Positions 7,734-18,358 of a DNA stretch of 64,000 nt are shown here, one piece after another. The first letter of the stretch is position 1. Every line of letters begins with the position of its first letter. Origin of the DNA: Chitinophagaceae bacterium (GTDB taxonomy: Bacteria > Bacteroidota > Bacteroidia > Chitinophagales > Chitinophagaceae); the NCBI GenBank assembly GCA_017853575.1, contig JAFMJI010000009.1, positions 1 through 64,000 on the forward strand. The letters run 5' to 3'. Below the pieces are notes generated by a model that did no database searches, was not told the DNA's origin, and saw nothing but the letters and a program-made list of their open reading frames with translations. Position numbers and translations under genes: made by a program.

Positions 7734-8495
7734 ATGAAAAATATTCTTGTACTTGTTTTTTGTATTTCTTTCATTTCAGTTCATGCACAAAAAACATATA
7801 CAAGTGCTGATGCCCATTCTCACAATGATTATGAGCAGGCGAATCCCTTTCATCTTGCATACCAACATCGCTTCGGATCGATTGAAGCAGACATCTGGTT
7901 AAAAGATGGAAACATTTATGTGGCACACGATGCAAAAGACATCAAACCGTCAAGAACCCTTGCAGCACTGTATTTAGATCCTATCAATAATTTGCTTGCA
8001 TCAGGAAGAAGTATTTATCCTGATCATCAAAAAATGCAATTGCTCATCGATATCAAAACAGAAGCCATATCAACCCTTGATGCACTTGTAAAACTACTTG
8101 AAGCGTATCCATCAATTATAAAGAACAAAAAAATTATCATTGCCGTAAGTGGCAACCGTCCACAGCCAGACCATTATACAGACTACCCCTCATTTATTTA
8201 TTTTGATGGTAGACCAGCAGAAATATATAATAAAGCATCATTGAAAAAAGTAGCATTGATCAGCGAAGCATTTTATAAATTCTCCTTGTGGAAAGGAGAG
8301 GGCAAGATCAAAGAGGAAGAAAAAAATAACATGGTGCAGGCTGTTGAAACATCACATCAAATGAAAAAACCTTTCCGCTTTTGGGCAACCCCAGATACAG
8401 AGGCAGCATGGAAATTATTGATGGAAACAAAAGCAGATTTCATCAATACAGATCACATCGAATCATTGTCTTCTTTTCTAAAAGCAAAAAACTAA
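7734..8495 (+). CDS. Exported PI-PLC/GDPD-like phosphodiesterase
   Basis: A signal peptide (ending VHAQ) precedes a TIM-barrel phosphodiesterase pattern: DAHSHNDYEQANP, then GSIEADIWLKDGNIYVAHD, with the His/Glu/Asp residues expected for glycerophosphodiester or phosphatidylinositol-type phosphodiesterases. The C-terminus has FWATPD and NTDHI, common in this exported Bacteroidota group. The natural substrate is unknown. It sits between M28 peptidase and amidohydrolase genes with 2- and 4-bp gaps. Confidence 0.82.
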   Translation: MKNILVLVFCISFISVHAQKTYTSADAHSHNDYEQANPFHLAYQHRFGSIEADIWLKDGNIYVAHDAKDIKPSRTLAALYLDPINNLLASGRSIYPDHQKMQLLIDIKTEAISTLDALVKLLEAYPSIIKNKKIIIAVSGNRPQPDHYTDYPSFIYFDGRPAEIYNKASLKKVALISEAFYKFSLWKGEGKIKEEEKNNMVQAVETSHQMKKPFRFWATPDTEAAWKLLMETKADFINTDHIESLSSFLKAKN

Positions 8496-8499
8496 TAAA

Positions 8500-9939
8500 A
8501 TGAAATACACTGTTACACTTCTGTTGCTGTTAACAATTGGATTTAGCCAAGCACAGGAAAATAAATCCATCCCTGCCAACAAACAAACTGTGTTGAATTC
8601 CATCGCACAACAGGAAAAAGATTTGATCAGCATCAGCGACAAAGTATGGGCGGCAGCTGAAATTGCAATGAAAGAAAATCAGTCTGCAAAAGTACTTTCA
8701 GATTATGCTGAGCAGAAAGGATTCAAGGTAACACGCAATGTTGCTGAGATTCCAACTGCATTCATTGCAGAGTATGGGTCAGGAAAACCAATCATTGGTA
8801 TACTCGGGGAATTTGATGCATTGCCCGGACTCTCACAAAAAGCAATCCCTTACAAGGAAGCATTGAAAGCAGATGCTGCTGGACATGGCTGTGGACACAA
8901 TATGTTTGGAACAGCTAGCCTGGGTGCAGCAGTGGCCATCAAAGATTTGATTGCTGCCGGAAAGCTGAAAGGAACAGTTCGTTTTTATGGAACGCCTGCT
9001 GAAGAAGACCTGGCAGGAAAAGTTTATATGGCAAGAGCAGGTGTATTCAATGATTTGGATGTTTGTTTGGATTGGCATCCTGACTATGAGAACAAAGCAA
9101 ACATGCAAAGCTCTCAGGCCATTGTGAGTTATACTGTTTTATTCAAAGGGAAAAGCGCCCATGCTGCTGCAGACCCGTGGAATGGAAAGAGTGCATTGGA
9201 CGCCGCAGAACTTTTTAATATTGGAATGAACTTCATGCGTGAACATGTGAAACCAAGTGTAAGAATACATTATGTATACAAGCAAGCAGGAAATGTTCCA
9301 AACGTAATTCCTGATGTTGCAAGTGTATGGTTGTGGATCAGAGATTCAAAAAGAAGCGGGGTAGCAGAAGTTGAAGAAAGAATGAAGGAAGTTGCAAAAG
9401 GCGCAGCACAGATGACAAGAACTCAGGTTGAATTTCAAATGGAAAATGGCTTGTACGAATTATTGGTGAATGAAACCGGAGCAAAAACATTGCATAAAAA
9501 CATGCAATTGGTTGGACCCATTGTTTACACTGAACAAGAGAAAGCATTTGCTGATAAGATCATGAAAGAATACGGAAACGAAGTGCTGGGAATTGATGGA
9601 AGCGTTAAACCATTGGAAACTAAAAGAGAAGACCCACCTGGCGGATCTACTGATGTGGGTGATGTGAGTTATATCGTTCCGGAAATAACATTAAATGCAA
9701 CAACTGCGCCGTATAAATCACCATGGCATTCATGGGTAGTGGTAGCATGCGGCGGCATGAGCATCGGACACAAAGGGATGTTGTTTGCCGCAAAGTCGCT
9801 TGGTACAACCATGGTCGACTTGTTTGAAAACGAATCACTGCGAAAAGAAATTCGTGCAGAGTTTGAAAAGAAAAAAGGCAATGAAGTTTGGAAGGCGATG
9901 TTACCAGATGGACCACCGCCTGTTCCAAAAATAAATTAA
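8500..9939 (+). CDS. Exported M20-family amidohydrolase (AbgB-like)
   Basis: The 479-residue protein has a signal peptide (FSQAQ) and the M20D/AbgB pattern: GEFDALPG, GHGCGHNMFG metal motif, GTPAEE and LDWHPDYE. AbgB cleaves p-aminobenzoyl-glutamate; related enzymes hydrolyse N-acyl amino acids. An exported form would release an amino acid from an amide conjugate. Its stop shares bases with the stop of the convergent symporter gene (TTAA at 9936-9939). Confidence 0.9.
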   Translation: MKYTVTLLLLLTIGFSQAQENKSIPANKQTVLNSIAQQEKDLISISDKVWAAAEIAMKENQSAKVLSDYAEQKGFKVTRNVAEIPTAFIAEYGSGKPIIGILGEFDALPGLSQKAIPYKEALKADAAGHGCGHNMFGTASLGAAVAIKDLIAAGKLKGTVRFYGTPAEEDLAGKVYMARAGVFNDLDVCLDWHPDYENKANMQSSQAIVSYTVLFKGKSAHAAADPWNGKSALDAAELFNIGMNFMREHVKPSVRIHYVYKQAGNVPNVIPDVASVWLWIRDSKRSGVAEVEERMKEVAKGAAQMTRTQVEFQMENGLYELLVNETGAKTLHKNMQLVGPIVYTEQEKAFADKIMKEYGNEVLGIDGSVKPLETKREDPPGGSTDVGDVSYIVPEITLNATTAPYKSPWHSWVVVACGGMSIGHKGMLFAAKSLGTTMVDLFENESLRKEIRAEFEKKKGNEVWKAMLPDGPPPVPKIN

Positions 9940-11567
9940 GCTGCTACTCCAAGAGGAGAGAAGTACATCATGATGCCAATGATGATGGCAATAACGATCA
10001 ATGAAAGTACTACATCAGTTGAATTCCAACTTGCCCTGCTGCTAGCCTTGTCTTCAGCAACTGTGGTTGAAAAGGTAAGTCCTCTTACTTTTTCATCCGC
10101 GGGTGCTGGTGTCATTAAACTGACGACTACAAAAATCACTATGCTGAAAATGAATAGATAAATACAGAAGTATAAAAAGTTCATGGTTGCAAATTGATGA
10201 ACCAAACTACCCGGAGTAAGTTGATCCTGCATCAACTGCAATGCAAGTTTCGACATCCCTACAACAAATCCAATCACCATCGAACTGTATGCGCCTTGTG
10301 CATTGAGTCTTTTGAAAAATACTCCAAACAAAAACACAGCAGAAATCGGAGGTGCCATGTATGATTGAACACTTTGGAGATAATTATACAATCCGTCACT
10401 CACCCTTCCCATCAAAGGAATCCATGCCATCCCCATCAATACAATAATACCCGTTGCAATTCTTCCCACTTTCACCAATTCTTTTTCAGATGCATCAGGA
10501 TGAGATTTTTTATATATATCAATGGTGTATAAAGTTGAACATGCATTGTAAACCGAAGCCAACGAACTCATCAAAGCTGCCAGCAAACCACCTGCCAACA
10601 CTCCGCGTAATCCAATGGGCATGATCGACTTTACCATTACAGGAAATGCTGCGTTGGTATCATCCAGTTGAATTTTACCCTGTTGATGCAATGCATATGC
10701 AATTAAACCAGGAATTAAAAAAATAAAGAAGGGCATCAATTTTAAAAATGCTGCGAAGATGGTTCCCCTTCTTGCTTCTTTTTCATTCTTTGCTGCCAAA
10801 CATCGTTGAACGATGTGTTGATCTGTACACCAATACCATACACCAACAATGGGAGAGGCAAATAAAATTCCCAACCACGGAAATTCCGGATCACTCAATG
10901 GAAGAAACATATTCAGTTTTTCTTTGGGAACTGCCTGCATCAAACTGTTCCATCCACCTACTTCATTCAATCCGAAGATCATCAAGACCAAAGACCCAAG
11001 CAGCAATACAATTGCCTGAATCGCTTCTGTATACATCACTGCATGTAATCCTCCCAATACTGTATACACACCAGTAACTACCACCAAAATGATAGCACCG
11101 GTCCAAAAATCTACACCCATAAATTGATTGAAGACCAATGCACCTGCAAAAATGGTTACAGATGCTTTTGCAATAACATAGCTGATCAATTGTATGATGG
11201 TCAGCAATCTTCTGGATTGGGGATTGAATCTTCTTTCTAAAAATTCTGGCATGGTATACACAGAGCTGCGTATATAGAAAGGAACAAATACCCATCCAAG
11301 TATCAATACAATATAAGAATGCAATTCATAGTGCCCGAGTACTGTGCCTGATTTTGCTGCAGAACCTGCCAGTCCTACAATATGCTCCGACCCAACATTG
11401 GAGGCAAGAATGGAAGCACCAATGACAAACCAACCCAGATTTCTGTTTGCAAGAAAATAATCTGAGGTGGTTTCCTTGCTCTTGCGGATACTCCAAACAG
11501 AAACAAGCGCAATGACAAGCAGATAGGCAACTACGAAGAGCCAATCAATTGGACCGAGAAAATTCAT
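9936..11567 (-). CDS. Sodium/solute symporter, SSS family (SGLT-like)
   Basis: This membrane protein of about 13-14 helices begins IDWLFVVAYLLVIALVSVW and has the SSS motif segment SDYFLANRNLGWFVIGASILASNVGSEH, typical of SGLT-like sodium:sugar symporters in Bacteroidota. ATG 11567 is preferred over the TTG three codons upstream. It may take up a sugar or related solute with Na+. A DUF1684 gene lies upstream on the same strand, 42 bp away. Confidence 0.9.
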   Translation of the reverse strand: MNFLGPIDWLFVVAYLLVIALVSVWSIRKSKETTSDYFLANRNLGWFVIGASILASNVGSEHIVGLAGSAAKSGTVLGHYELHSYIVLILGWVFVPFYIRSSVYTMPEFLERRFNPQSRRLLTIIQLISYVIAKASVTIFAGALVFNQFMGVDFWTGAIILVVVTGVYTVLGGLHAVMYTEAIQAIVLLLGSLVLMIFGLNEVGGWNSLMQAVPKEKLNMFLPLSDPEFPWLGILFASPIVGVWYWCTDQHIVQRCLAAKNEKEARRGTIFAAFLKLMPFFIFLIPGLIAYALHQQGKIQLDDTNAAFPVMVKSIMPIGLRGVLAGGLLAALMSSLASVYNACSTLYTIDIYKKSHPDASEKELVKVGRIATGIIVLMGMAWIPLMGRVSDGLYNYLQSVQSYMAPPISAVFLFGVFFKRLNAQGAYSSMVIGFVVGMSKLALQLMQDQLTPGSLVHQFATMNFLYFCIYLFIFSIVIFVVVSLMTPAPADEKVRGLTFSTTVAEDKASSRASWNSTDVVLSLIVIAIIIGIMMYFSPLGVAA

Positions 11568-11609
11568 ATGCAGCAATTTGATTTCAATATAACCAAATTA
11601 CTGCAGAAC

Positions 11610-12497
11610 TTATTTCAGATGAACCCTTTTCTCACCAGCAGTTACAGCAAACGGTAATACATTTTGTTTCGGTGGCAGAGGACAAGTTGCAAAAGTTGAA
11701 AATGCACATGGAGGATTGAATGCTTTATTGAAATCAAGCACTGTACGACCATTTATATCAGGCTTTGGTATATACATAAATCGTCCAGATTCATACGTAT
11801 GCGCTGCATTGGTTTCATCTCCAAATAAAATAAACAACTCATCGCCCCCTTCGTCTACTGCATCCAATTTGTATTTTTTACCATCAAGTTCAAAAACAAT
11901 TTTACCCGGAGATGGCATTTGATAGGTTTGTCCCAATACATTCGTAATGCTAACACTTGCATATAAACTGGGTTCAAGCGTTGCATCGAACTTCCATTTG
12001 GTTGATGGCTTGTATCGTTCAATGTGCTGGAATGTCTTCAGGTTTGGATGATCCAAATCCCTGAACCTTACCCCAATCTTATCTTCCCGTTTAATAATGA
12101 TCCACCTGAAAGTTGCATAAGATAATTGAACACTTTCCTGTTTGCTTATATCAAAAATAGAAACCTGATCAACCTTTTGCTGTTTGTTATACACTTCATT
12201 CCCCGCAGCAGTCTTCCAAATCACTTCCTTATCGGTAAGCACAAAGCTTCCTAAATGTGCAGGGAAACGTGAATCATTAAACACAATTTCATTGTCGGCA
12301 GCTGCACCAAATTTATTTTCACCTGGAGCAAGCCAAAATAATCCTGCCAAATTAACCCATCCATTTGCCCCCTTTAAACTTTCAATTCGTTTTACATCCC
12401 AATCGGCTATATCTGCTTTTAAATTCTTCTCTGATGTTTGTCCAACTGATATTTGTAAAAAAGAAATGAAGCAAATAATATTTAAAAAATATTTCAT
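11610..12497 (-). CDS. Exported DUF1684 protein
   Basis: A signal peptide (MKYFLNIICFISFLQISVGQ) precedes a DUF1684 domain: GWVNLAGLFWLAPGENKFG near the N-terminus and the hallmark NPPCAFSTFATCPLPP near the C-terminus. The family's function is not established. A -7 box (TATCTTTG, read on the minus strand) lies 17 bp upstream of the ATG. It is probably co-transcribed with the symporter gene downstream. Confidence 0.88.
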   Translation of the reverse strand: MKYFLNIICFISFLQISVGQTSEKNLKADIADWDVKRIESLKGANGWVNLAGLFWLAPGENKFGAAADNEIVFNDSRFPAHLGSFVLTDKEVIWKTAAGNEVYNKQQKVDQVSIFDISKQESVQLSYATFRWIIIKREDKIGVRFRDLDHPNLKTFQHIERYKPSTKWKFDATLEPSLYASVSITNVLGQTYQMPSPGKIVFELDGKKYKLDAVDEGGDELFILFGDETNAAHTYESGRFMYIPKPDINGRTVLDFNKAFNPPCAFSTFATCPLPPKQNVLPFAVTAGEKRVHLK

Positions 12498-12513
12498 GTG
12501 ACTAATTGAACAG

Positions 12514-12521
12514 CAAAGATA
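12514..12521 (-). promoter_or_regulatory. Putative -7 box for the DUF1684 gene
   Basis: The minus strand reads TATCTTTG, a perfect match to the Bacteroidetes -7 consensus TAnnTTTG. It lies a short leader distance upstream of ATG 12497. No TTTG is seen at the usual -33 spacing. Confidence 0.45.
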
Positions 12522-12597
12522 ACGAATTCTATTACTATACTTTTTTAGTAGACTTTATACGAATAGCAATTCTTTGCTGAAGGTTGTATATTTGATT

Positions 12598-14355
12598 GTG
12601 CGCAAGAGTTGTTTATTTATCATAGTATATATGCTTTGGGCAGGTGCTTTGTCTGCCCAGGATTCAATCCCCTGGCTATCACTGGATAAGATTGCATCCG
12701 GCGGTTATTACCAAAACCACGGATTTACACAAGGCCCAGTTGTTGTTGGTTTGATTCTGGATAATAAAGGTCCGAATCAGAACAAGCATTTTTTAAAAAT
12801 CAACAATGCGAACATCAATTATATTTATCTTATTGATTATCTAAAGAAGGATACCTTATTTAAAACGGGCGATCACCTCCCATTTGATTCAAGACCAGTA
12901 CATTTTTGGGATTATATTTTTCATATCGAAAAAAATGCTCAGATATCCGACTCACTTCTACTGGTGATGGACAAATCAGGAGAAAGTCTTGCGTACAATC
13001 TGCAACTCTATGATCAACGGGAATTGGATGTGGTGAAAGGATGGGAGCTGCTTCTCTATGGCGGTGTATTTGCCTTTTCGATGATTTTCACTGTTGCATT
13101 CATGCTGTTGGGCACCATGAAAAAAGAGAAGCACAATTTCGTTTTTGCTGCCTTCATTTTAATTTCAACTTTTTGGCTTTACAACAACAATGGAATCTGG
13201 TTTCAATTGCTGTGGCCCCATGATTTGATGCTTCAACATATTTCAAGAACGACGCTATCCACGCTGTCCATTGGATTTTTTATTTACTACTTCATTACTT
13301 TCTATCGATCATACATCGGTTCAAAAGCATTGTTGGTTTTCAAAAGCTTTATCATATTTCTGATGATCAGGATATTGATATTACTGTTGACACCCCAATT
13401 GTATTCAAATTCAACCCTCAAATATATCTTTCAGTTGATCGGAACTCCTTTATTGGGACTTGGTATTATATTCTTTTTAATTTATCTGATTAGGTTTTAC
13501 AAGAAGAGAGAATATTTTTTTCACAACCTCGGATTTACGATTTATTTCCTCTATCTCGTAAAAGAAACAATAAGATTGTTTGGCATTGATATCACTTTGA
13601 TAGATCCATCGGAATTATATACTCCGATCTTTTCTCACTTTTTCATCATTGCCATGTTTTCCGCAGCAAATATTCAACAGTATAGAAACAATAAGAAAAG
13701 AAAATTCGAAATACAATTAGAAGAATCACACAAAAGAGATGTAGAAATATCAGAAAAAATCATGGAGGCACAAGAACATGAAAGATCTACGATTGGTAAA
13801 AATATTCATGACCAGGTTGGTGGATTGCTTTCTGCCATGAAAATTAAAATGCAGACGCTGAAAATGAAAAGAAACGATCCGTCCCTCAACAGTGAAATGG
13901 ATCAATTTATTGAAATCCTTGATCAATGCTCTAATGAATTACATGGTATAGTAGATGATCTTGTTCCTCCAGAGTTTGAACACCAGGATTTTTCAGATAT
14001 TCTGTTCAACCGAATCAGAATGATTGAAAGTGCTACACAAATTGAAATTCATTACAACCCAACACCCATAGGCATTGACCAGCAAACCGGTGTGAAACTC
14101 TATCGAATCATTTCTGAATTGATCACCAATGCATTCAAACATGCGAAATGTACTGTGATCAACATCAGCATTCTAAAAGACAAGGAAATTTTGCACATCA
14201 ATTTCAGCGACAATGGCATTGGATTAGATATGTTGAAAATTAAAAAGAAACATGGCATCAATAATATTTACAGCCGCATTAAATTTATGAATGGAACCAT
14301 CGATACCAGAAGTGTTCCAGGAAAAACATCATTTTATATTCAAATACCTTTGTAA
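12598..14355 (+). CDS. Sensor histidine kinase (7TM-type sensor, HisKA_3)
   Basis: A signal peptide (RKSCLFIIVYMLWAGALSAQ) is followed by an extracytoplasmic domain, seven closely spaced membrane helices (7TMR-DISM layout) and a cytoplasmic kinase. The phosphoacceptor helix is ERSTIGKNIHDQVGG and the ATPase has ELITNAFKHA, FSDNGIGL and HGINNIYSRI. This is the LytS/NarX-like class. GTG 12598 gives a canonical signal peptide; a TTG at 12574 and an ATG at 12631 are alternatives. A TATATTTG box at 12587-12594 makes the start harder to fix. The partner regulator follows after 5 bp. Confidence 0.9.
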   Translation: MRKSCLFIIVYMLWAGALSAQDSIPWLSLDKIASGGYYQNHGFTQGPVVVGLILDNKGPNQNKHFLKINNANINYIYLIDYLKKDTLFKTGDHLPFDSRPVHFWDYIFHIEKNAQISDSLLLVMDKSGESLAYNLQLYDQRELDVVKGWELLLYGGVFAFSMIFTVAFMLLGTMKKEKHNFVFAAFILISTFWLYNNNGIWFQLLWPHDLMLQHISRTTLSTLSIGFFIYYFITFYRSYIGSKALLVFKSFIIFLMIRILILLLTPQLYSNSTLKYIFQLIGTPLLGLGIIFFLIYLIRFYKKREYFFHNLGFTIYFLYLVKETIRLFGIDITLIDPSELYTPIFSHFFIIAMFSAANIQQYRNNKKRKFEIQLEESHKRDVEISEKIMEAQEHERSTIGKNIHDQVGGLLSAMKIKMQTLKMKRNDPSLNSEMDQFIEILDQCSNELHGIVDDLVPPEFEHQDFSDILFNRIRMIESATQIEIHYNPTPIGIDQQTGVKLYRIISELITNAFKHAKCTVINISILKDKEILHINFSDNGIGLDMLKIKKKHGINNIYSRIKFMNGTIDTRSVPGKTSFYIQIPL

Positions 14356-14360
14356 TTGAA

Positions 14361-14981
14361 ATGAAATCATTCTCCATTTATATCGTTGATGATCATACGC
14401 TTTTTCTTGAGAGCATTGAAGCCTTTCTAAGTTTTCAGGAACAATACCAATGCATTGGGCATGCAACTAATATTGAAAACGCATTTGATGATATTGTTCG
14501 ATTGAGGCCTGATATCATTTTCATCGATTATCACCTGAATGAAACAAATGGATTTGAGCTGCTCAGAAAAATTAAAGACGCCAACTTAGATTGTATTTCC
14601 ATCATACTAACCATGAGAAGAGATACTCAAATAAGAAACATGGCAAAAGAGATGGGTGCGAAAGGATATTTGTTAAAGTCGATGGGAGCAGAACAACTCA
14701 TCCAATCACTTAATCAAATCACCGCGTTGCAAACGGGTTTTTATGATTCAATAGAAGAAGACTTGAAATTGAAAGATGCGAATTATAAACATTTACTCAC
14801 TGCTCGTGAAATGCAAATTGCCAAAATGGTTACAGAAGGAATTTCAAGTGAAAACATTGCACAACTACTTGGGCTAAGTCTGCACACCGTCAACTCTCAT
14901 CGTAAAAATATTCTGCGAAAACTCAATGCAAAAAATCCAATAGATTTGGTTAATTATTTAAGAGAGATTGGAGAGATATAA
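14361..14981 (+). CDS. LuxR/NarL-family response regulator
   Basis: The receiver domain has the acidic pair D10-D11, phosphoacceptor D56 (IIFIDYH) and K106. A C-terminal LuxR-type helix-turn-helix follows (LTAREMQIAKMVTEG...TVNSHRKNILRKL). It is the evident partner of the kinase immediately upstream. Nothing in the sequence identifies the target genes. The stop is 2 bp from the convergent recQ stop. Confidence 0.93.
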   Translation: MKSFSIYIVDDHTLFLESIEAFLSFQEQYQCIGHATNIENAFDDIVRLRPDIIFIDYHLNETNGFELLRKIKDANLDCISIILTMRRDTQIRNMAKEMGAKGYLLKSMGAEQLIQSLNQITALQTGFYDSIEEDLKLKDANYKHLLTAREMQIAKMVTEGISSENIAQLLGLSLHTVNSHRKNILRKLNAKNPIDLVNYLREIGEI

Positions 14982-14983
14982 AG

Positions 14984-17242
14984 CTATATACCGTATTCGC
15001 AGAGAAATTTAATGCGCATTATTTTCAATTGCTCCCATTCCAAATCCAGATCAGAAAGCTCTTCGCGGGCTACGTCCAAGCTGCTGGTTTCACAGCTTTT
15101 AAAATATTCGATGATTTCATCCTGATGATCTTCATCCACCATCTGATCGATGGCATAGTTCAAGTTTAATTTCGTTCCGCTCGCCACAATGGTTTCCATC
15201 GCCTCTAGAAGTTGTTCCATTTTCATATCACGATTCTTGGCAATCACATCCAATGAAACCTTTTTATCTACCTGTTGAATGATGAATACTTTATCTCCAC
15301 TCTTGTTCACAACACTTCTCATTACAAAATCATCCGGCTTAATGATGTCGTTTTCTTCTACATACTTGGAAATCAAATCCACAAATTTTTGTCCGTAGCG
15401 AATTGCCTTCCCCTTGCTCACACCACTGATCTTTTCAAGCTCTTCCAATATTGTTGGATATTGGGTAGCCATGTCTTCCAGTGAAGATTCAAGAAATATT
15501 ACAAACGGTGGAAGCTTCTTTTCCTTTGCAAATTGTTTTCTGAGTTCTTTCAGCATTTCAAACAACTTGCTGTCAACAGCAGATGTAGCAGCACCTTCAA
15601 CGCCATCCTCATCATCCTCATTTGCATCTTCAAATAAATTGGTCATCACCATTTTAAAGGAAGTTGGCTTTTTGAGATATGCAATTCCTTTCTTGCCTAT
15701 TTTCAATACACCGTGTTCTGTGATATCTTTCTCCAGCAATCCCTCCAAGAGCATCTGACGAATCAAAGATGTCCAATAATGCTCTGGTTCATCATTGCCC
15801 GAAGCAAAAACATCCAACTCATCATGTCGGTACATTTTGATTTGAGGGATGAGTCTTCCAATTAAAATATTTACTACATAATCTGAAGCAAATCTTTCAT
15901 CGAGTGCTTTTACCACTTTTAATATGGTGACAGCGCCGGTTTTCGCTTCGATCCTTTCTTTAGGATGATTACAGTTATCACATCTTCCACAATTTTCTAT
16001 TGTGTAATCTTCTCCGAAATACTTCATCAACACTTTTCTTCTGCACTGACCACTCTCAGCAAAAGCAACCATCTCATCGATCAGCTGAGAACCGACTTCG
16101 CGTTCACTCAATTGTTTGTCTCTTAAAAAATGTTCAAGCTTGGAAACATCCTTGTGAGAATAATAAAGCACACACTTCCCTTCCATACCATCTCTTCCTG
16201 CCCTGCCTGTTTCCTGATAATAGTTTTCTAAACTTTTTGGAATATTATAATGAATAACAAATCTTATGTCTGGTTTGTCAATACCCATCCCAAACGCAAT
16301 CGTAGCAACGATTACCTGCATGTCTTCATTGAGAAACATATCTTGTCTCTCTGCCCTCAACTTGCTGTCGAGTCCTGCGTGATATGCTCCTGCACTGATA
16401 CCATTCACTTTAAAAATTTCAGATAACTCCTCGGTAGTTTTTCTGTTCAGCGTATAGATAATGCCACTCTTCCCTCTATTTTCATGAATAAACTTTACAA
16501 TTCCTTTGATCGTTTGATCTTTAGCAACTTTAGGTCTTACCTCATAATCTAAATTCGGTCTGTTGAAAGAAGAAATAAAAATATCAGGCTTTCTCAAACC
16601 AAGGTTTACAACAATATCCTGTTGAACTTTTGGAGTTGCAGTTGCAGTTAATGCGATGATGGGTACATCCGGACTGATCTGATCCATCATTTCTTTGAGT
16701 CTTCTGTACTCTGGTCTAAAATCATGTCCCCATTCAGAAATACAATGTGCTTCATCTACAGCAAAAAACGAAATTTTCAAATCGCTGAAAAAATCAAGGT
16801 TCTCCTGACGAGTCAGTGTTTCAGGAGCTACATATAACATTTTTGTTTTCCCCGATTTCAAATCATCATGCACTTCCTTGATCTCTTTCTTGTTCAGGGT
16901 TGAATTCAGAAAATGTGCTACATCATCTTTGCTGCTGTAGCTTCTAACCAGGTCCACCTGATTTTTCATCAATGCAATCAATGGAGAAACAACAATGGCA
17001 CAACCTTCGCTGATTAAAGCCGGAAGTTGATAACAAAGACTTTTGCCGCCGCCAGTTGGTTTGATTACAAACGTATCATTCCCATTGAGTAAATTTTCAA
17101 TGATCGCTTCTTGGTTTCCACGAAATGCATCAAATCCAAAAAAACTCTGTAACGGTCCGTATAAATCGAACCCTGTTTTCTTCGCGGTTTTTTTGGTGGA
17201 AGACTTTGCTTTACTGGCTGTTTTTTGCTTAACTGGGGGCAT
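14984..17242 (-). CDS. recQ: ATP-dependent DNA helicase RecQ
   Basis: The 752-residue protein has a basic Lys/Ala-rich N-tail, Walker A KPTGGGKS (61-68), DEAH (163-166), the ETGRAGRDG motif, a zinc-binding segment [12 protein letters not shown]...CGRCDNC, a winged-helix region, and a C-terminal HRDC-like helical domain ([22 protein letters not shown]). It unwinds DNA 3' to 5' in recombination and fork repair. The tail after the HRDC domain is longer than in E. coli RecQ, as is usual in Bacteroidota. Confidence 0.96.
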   Translation of the reverse strand: MPPVKQKTASKAKSSTKKTAKKTGFDLYGPLQSFFGFDAFRGNQEAIIENLLNGNDTFVIKPTGGGKSLCYQLPALISEGCAIVVSPLIALMKNQVDLVRSYSSKDDVAHFLNSTLNKKEIKEVHDDLKSGKTKMLYVAPETLTRQENLDFFSDLKISFFAVDEAHCISEWGHDFRPEYRRLKEMMDQISPDVPIIALTATATPKVQQDIVVNLGLRKPDIFISSFNRPNLDYEVRPKVAKDQTIKGIVKFIHENRGKSGIIYTLNRKTTEELSEIFKVNGISAGAYHAGLDSKLRAERQDMFLNEDMQVIVATIAFGMGIDKPDIRFVIHYNIPKSLENYYQETGRAGRDGMEGKCVLYYSHKDVSKLEHFLRDKQLSEREVGSQLIDEMVAFAESGQCRRKVLMKYFGEDYTIENCGRCDNCNHPKERIEAKTGAVTILKVVKALDERFASDYVVNILIGRLIPQIKMYRHDELDVFASGNDEPEHYWTSLIRQMLLEGLLEKDITEHGVLKIGKKGIAYLKKPTSFKMVMTNLFEDANEDDEDGVEGAATSAVDSKLFEMLKELRKQFAKEKKLPPFVIFLESSLEDMATQYPTILEELEKISGVSKGKAIRYGQKFVDLISKYVEENDIIKPDDFVMRSVVNKSGDKVFIIQQVDKKVSLDVIAKNRDMKMEQLLEAMETIVASGTKLNLNYAIDQMVDEDHQDEIIEYFKSCETSSLDVAREELSDLDLEWEQLKIMRIKFLCEYGI

Positions 17243-17333
17243 CTTTCTACTATAATATACGAAAGGGCAACGAATTTACCTAAAAGCATTGCCAATTCAA
17301 ACCATCTTAAAGCTAAAACATTGATAAATATGG

Positions 17334-17341
17334 TAATTTTG
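17334..17341 (+). promoter_or_regulatory. Putative -7 box for kdsD
   Basis: TAATTTTG fits the TAnnTTTG consensus 41 bp upstream of the kdsD ATG and points away from recQ. No clear -33 TTTG is seen. Confidence 0.4.
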
Positions 17342-17382
17342 GCCCTCATCAAAACGGCGCTCCCAAGTTTAAGAAGTCCCGA

Positions 17383-18348
17383 ATGCAGATTACTTCAATC
17401 AAGGAAATCGCCCAACGTACTTTAACCCTTGAGGCCCATGCCCTTCTGGACCTCACAAGTTCCATAAATGACTCATTTGAAAAAATTATTCATGTTATAA
17501 ATGACATGAAAGGAAGGCTGGTAGTCAGTGGTATTGGAAAAAGTGCAATAGTTGGTCACAAAATTGTCGCAACACTAAACAGCACTGGAACACCATCCAT
17601 TTTCATGCATGCGGCAGATGCCATTCACGGAGACCTCGGCATGATTCAAGAAGAGGATGTTGTCATGATTGTTTCCAAAAGCGGTGAGAGTCCTGAAATT
17701 AAAATGTTGACCACCCTGATCAAAAATCTTGGAAACAACCTGATTGGCATGGTTGGAAACTTGGAATCCATCCTTGCAAAATCTTCTGACTATATATTAA
17801 ATACTACTGTGAGCCATGAAGCCTGTCCGAATAACCTGGCACCAACAGCAAGCACCACAGCACAAATGGCAATGGGAGACGCGCTGGCAGTGAGTTTGAT
17901 GGAATTGAAAGGATTTACTGCAAAAGATTTTGCAAAATTTCACCCTGGTGGAACACTCGGAAAAAAACTTTATCTGCGTGTAAGTGATCTGAGCAAGCTG
18001 AATGAAAAACCCGCTGTTATGCCAGAAAGCAATATAAAAAATGTGATTGTTGAAATGACGAAAAAGAGATTGGGGCTCACCGCTGTAACAGATGGTTCAT
18101 CCAAACTGATGGGTGTAATCACAGATGGCGATCTGAGACGAATGCTGGAAAAGGATATAGATATTGAACACAAAAAGGCAAAAGATATCATGACCAACCA
18201 GCCTAAAACCATTGCACCGGATGCACTGGCAGTAGACGCCCTGGATATGATGAGAAAAAATAATATTACACAGTTGATTGTAAAAGTAGGAGAGGAATAT
18301 ACAGGAGTGATACATTTGCATGATCTAATAAGAGAAGGACTGGTTTAA
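17383..18348 (+). CDS. kdsD: Arabinose-5-phosphate isomerase (KpsF/GutQ/KdsD)
   Basis: The 321-residue protein has an N-terminal SIS sugar isomerase domain (VVSGIGKSAIVGHKIVATLNSTG, SKSGESPEI) followed by two CBS domains (residues about 205-321), the standard KdsD architecture. It converts ribulose 5-phosphate to arabinose 5-phosphate for Kdo synthesis in lipopolysaccharide. manC follows after 10 bp, and kdsB of the same pathway is at 51872-52597. Confidence 0.95.
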   Translation: MQITSIKEIAQRTLTLEAHALLDLTSSINDSFEKIIHVINDMKGRLVVSGIGKSAIVGHKIVATLNSTGTPSIFMHAADAIHGDLGMIQEEDVVMIVSKSGESPEIKMLTTLIKNLGNNLIGMVGNLESILAKSSDYILNTTVSHEACPNNLAPTASTTAQMAMGDALAVSLMELKGFTAKDFAKFHPGGTLGKKLYLRVSDLSKLNEKPAVMPESNIKNVIVEMTKKRLGLTAVTDGSSKLMGVITDGDLRRMLEKDIDIEHKKAKDIMTNQPKTIAPDALAVDALDMMRKNNITQLIVKVGEEYTGVIHLHDLIREGLV

Positions 18349-18358
18349 ATAGCAACCG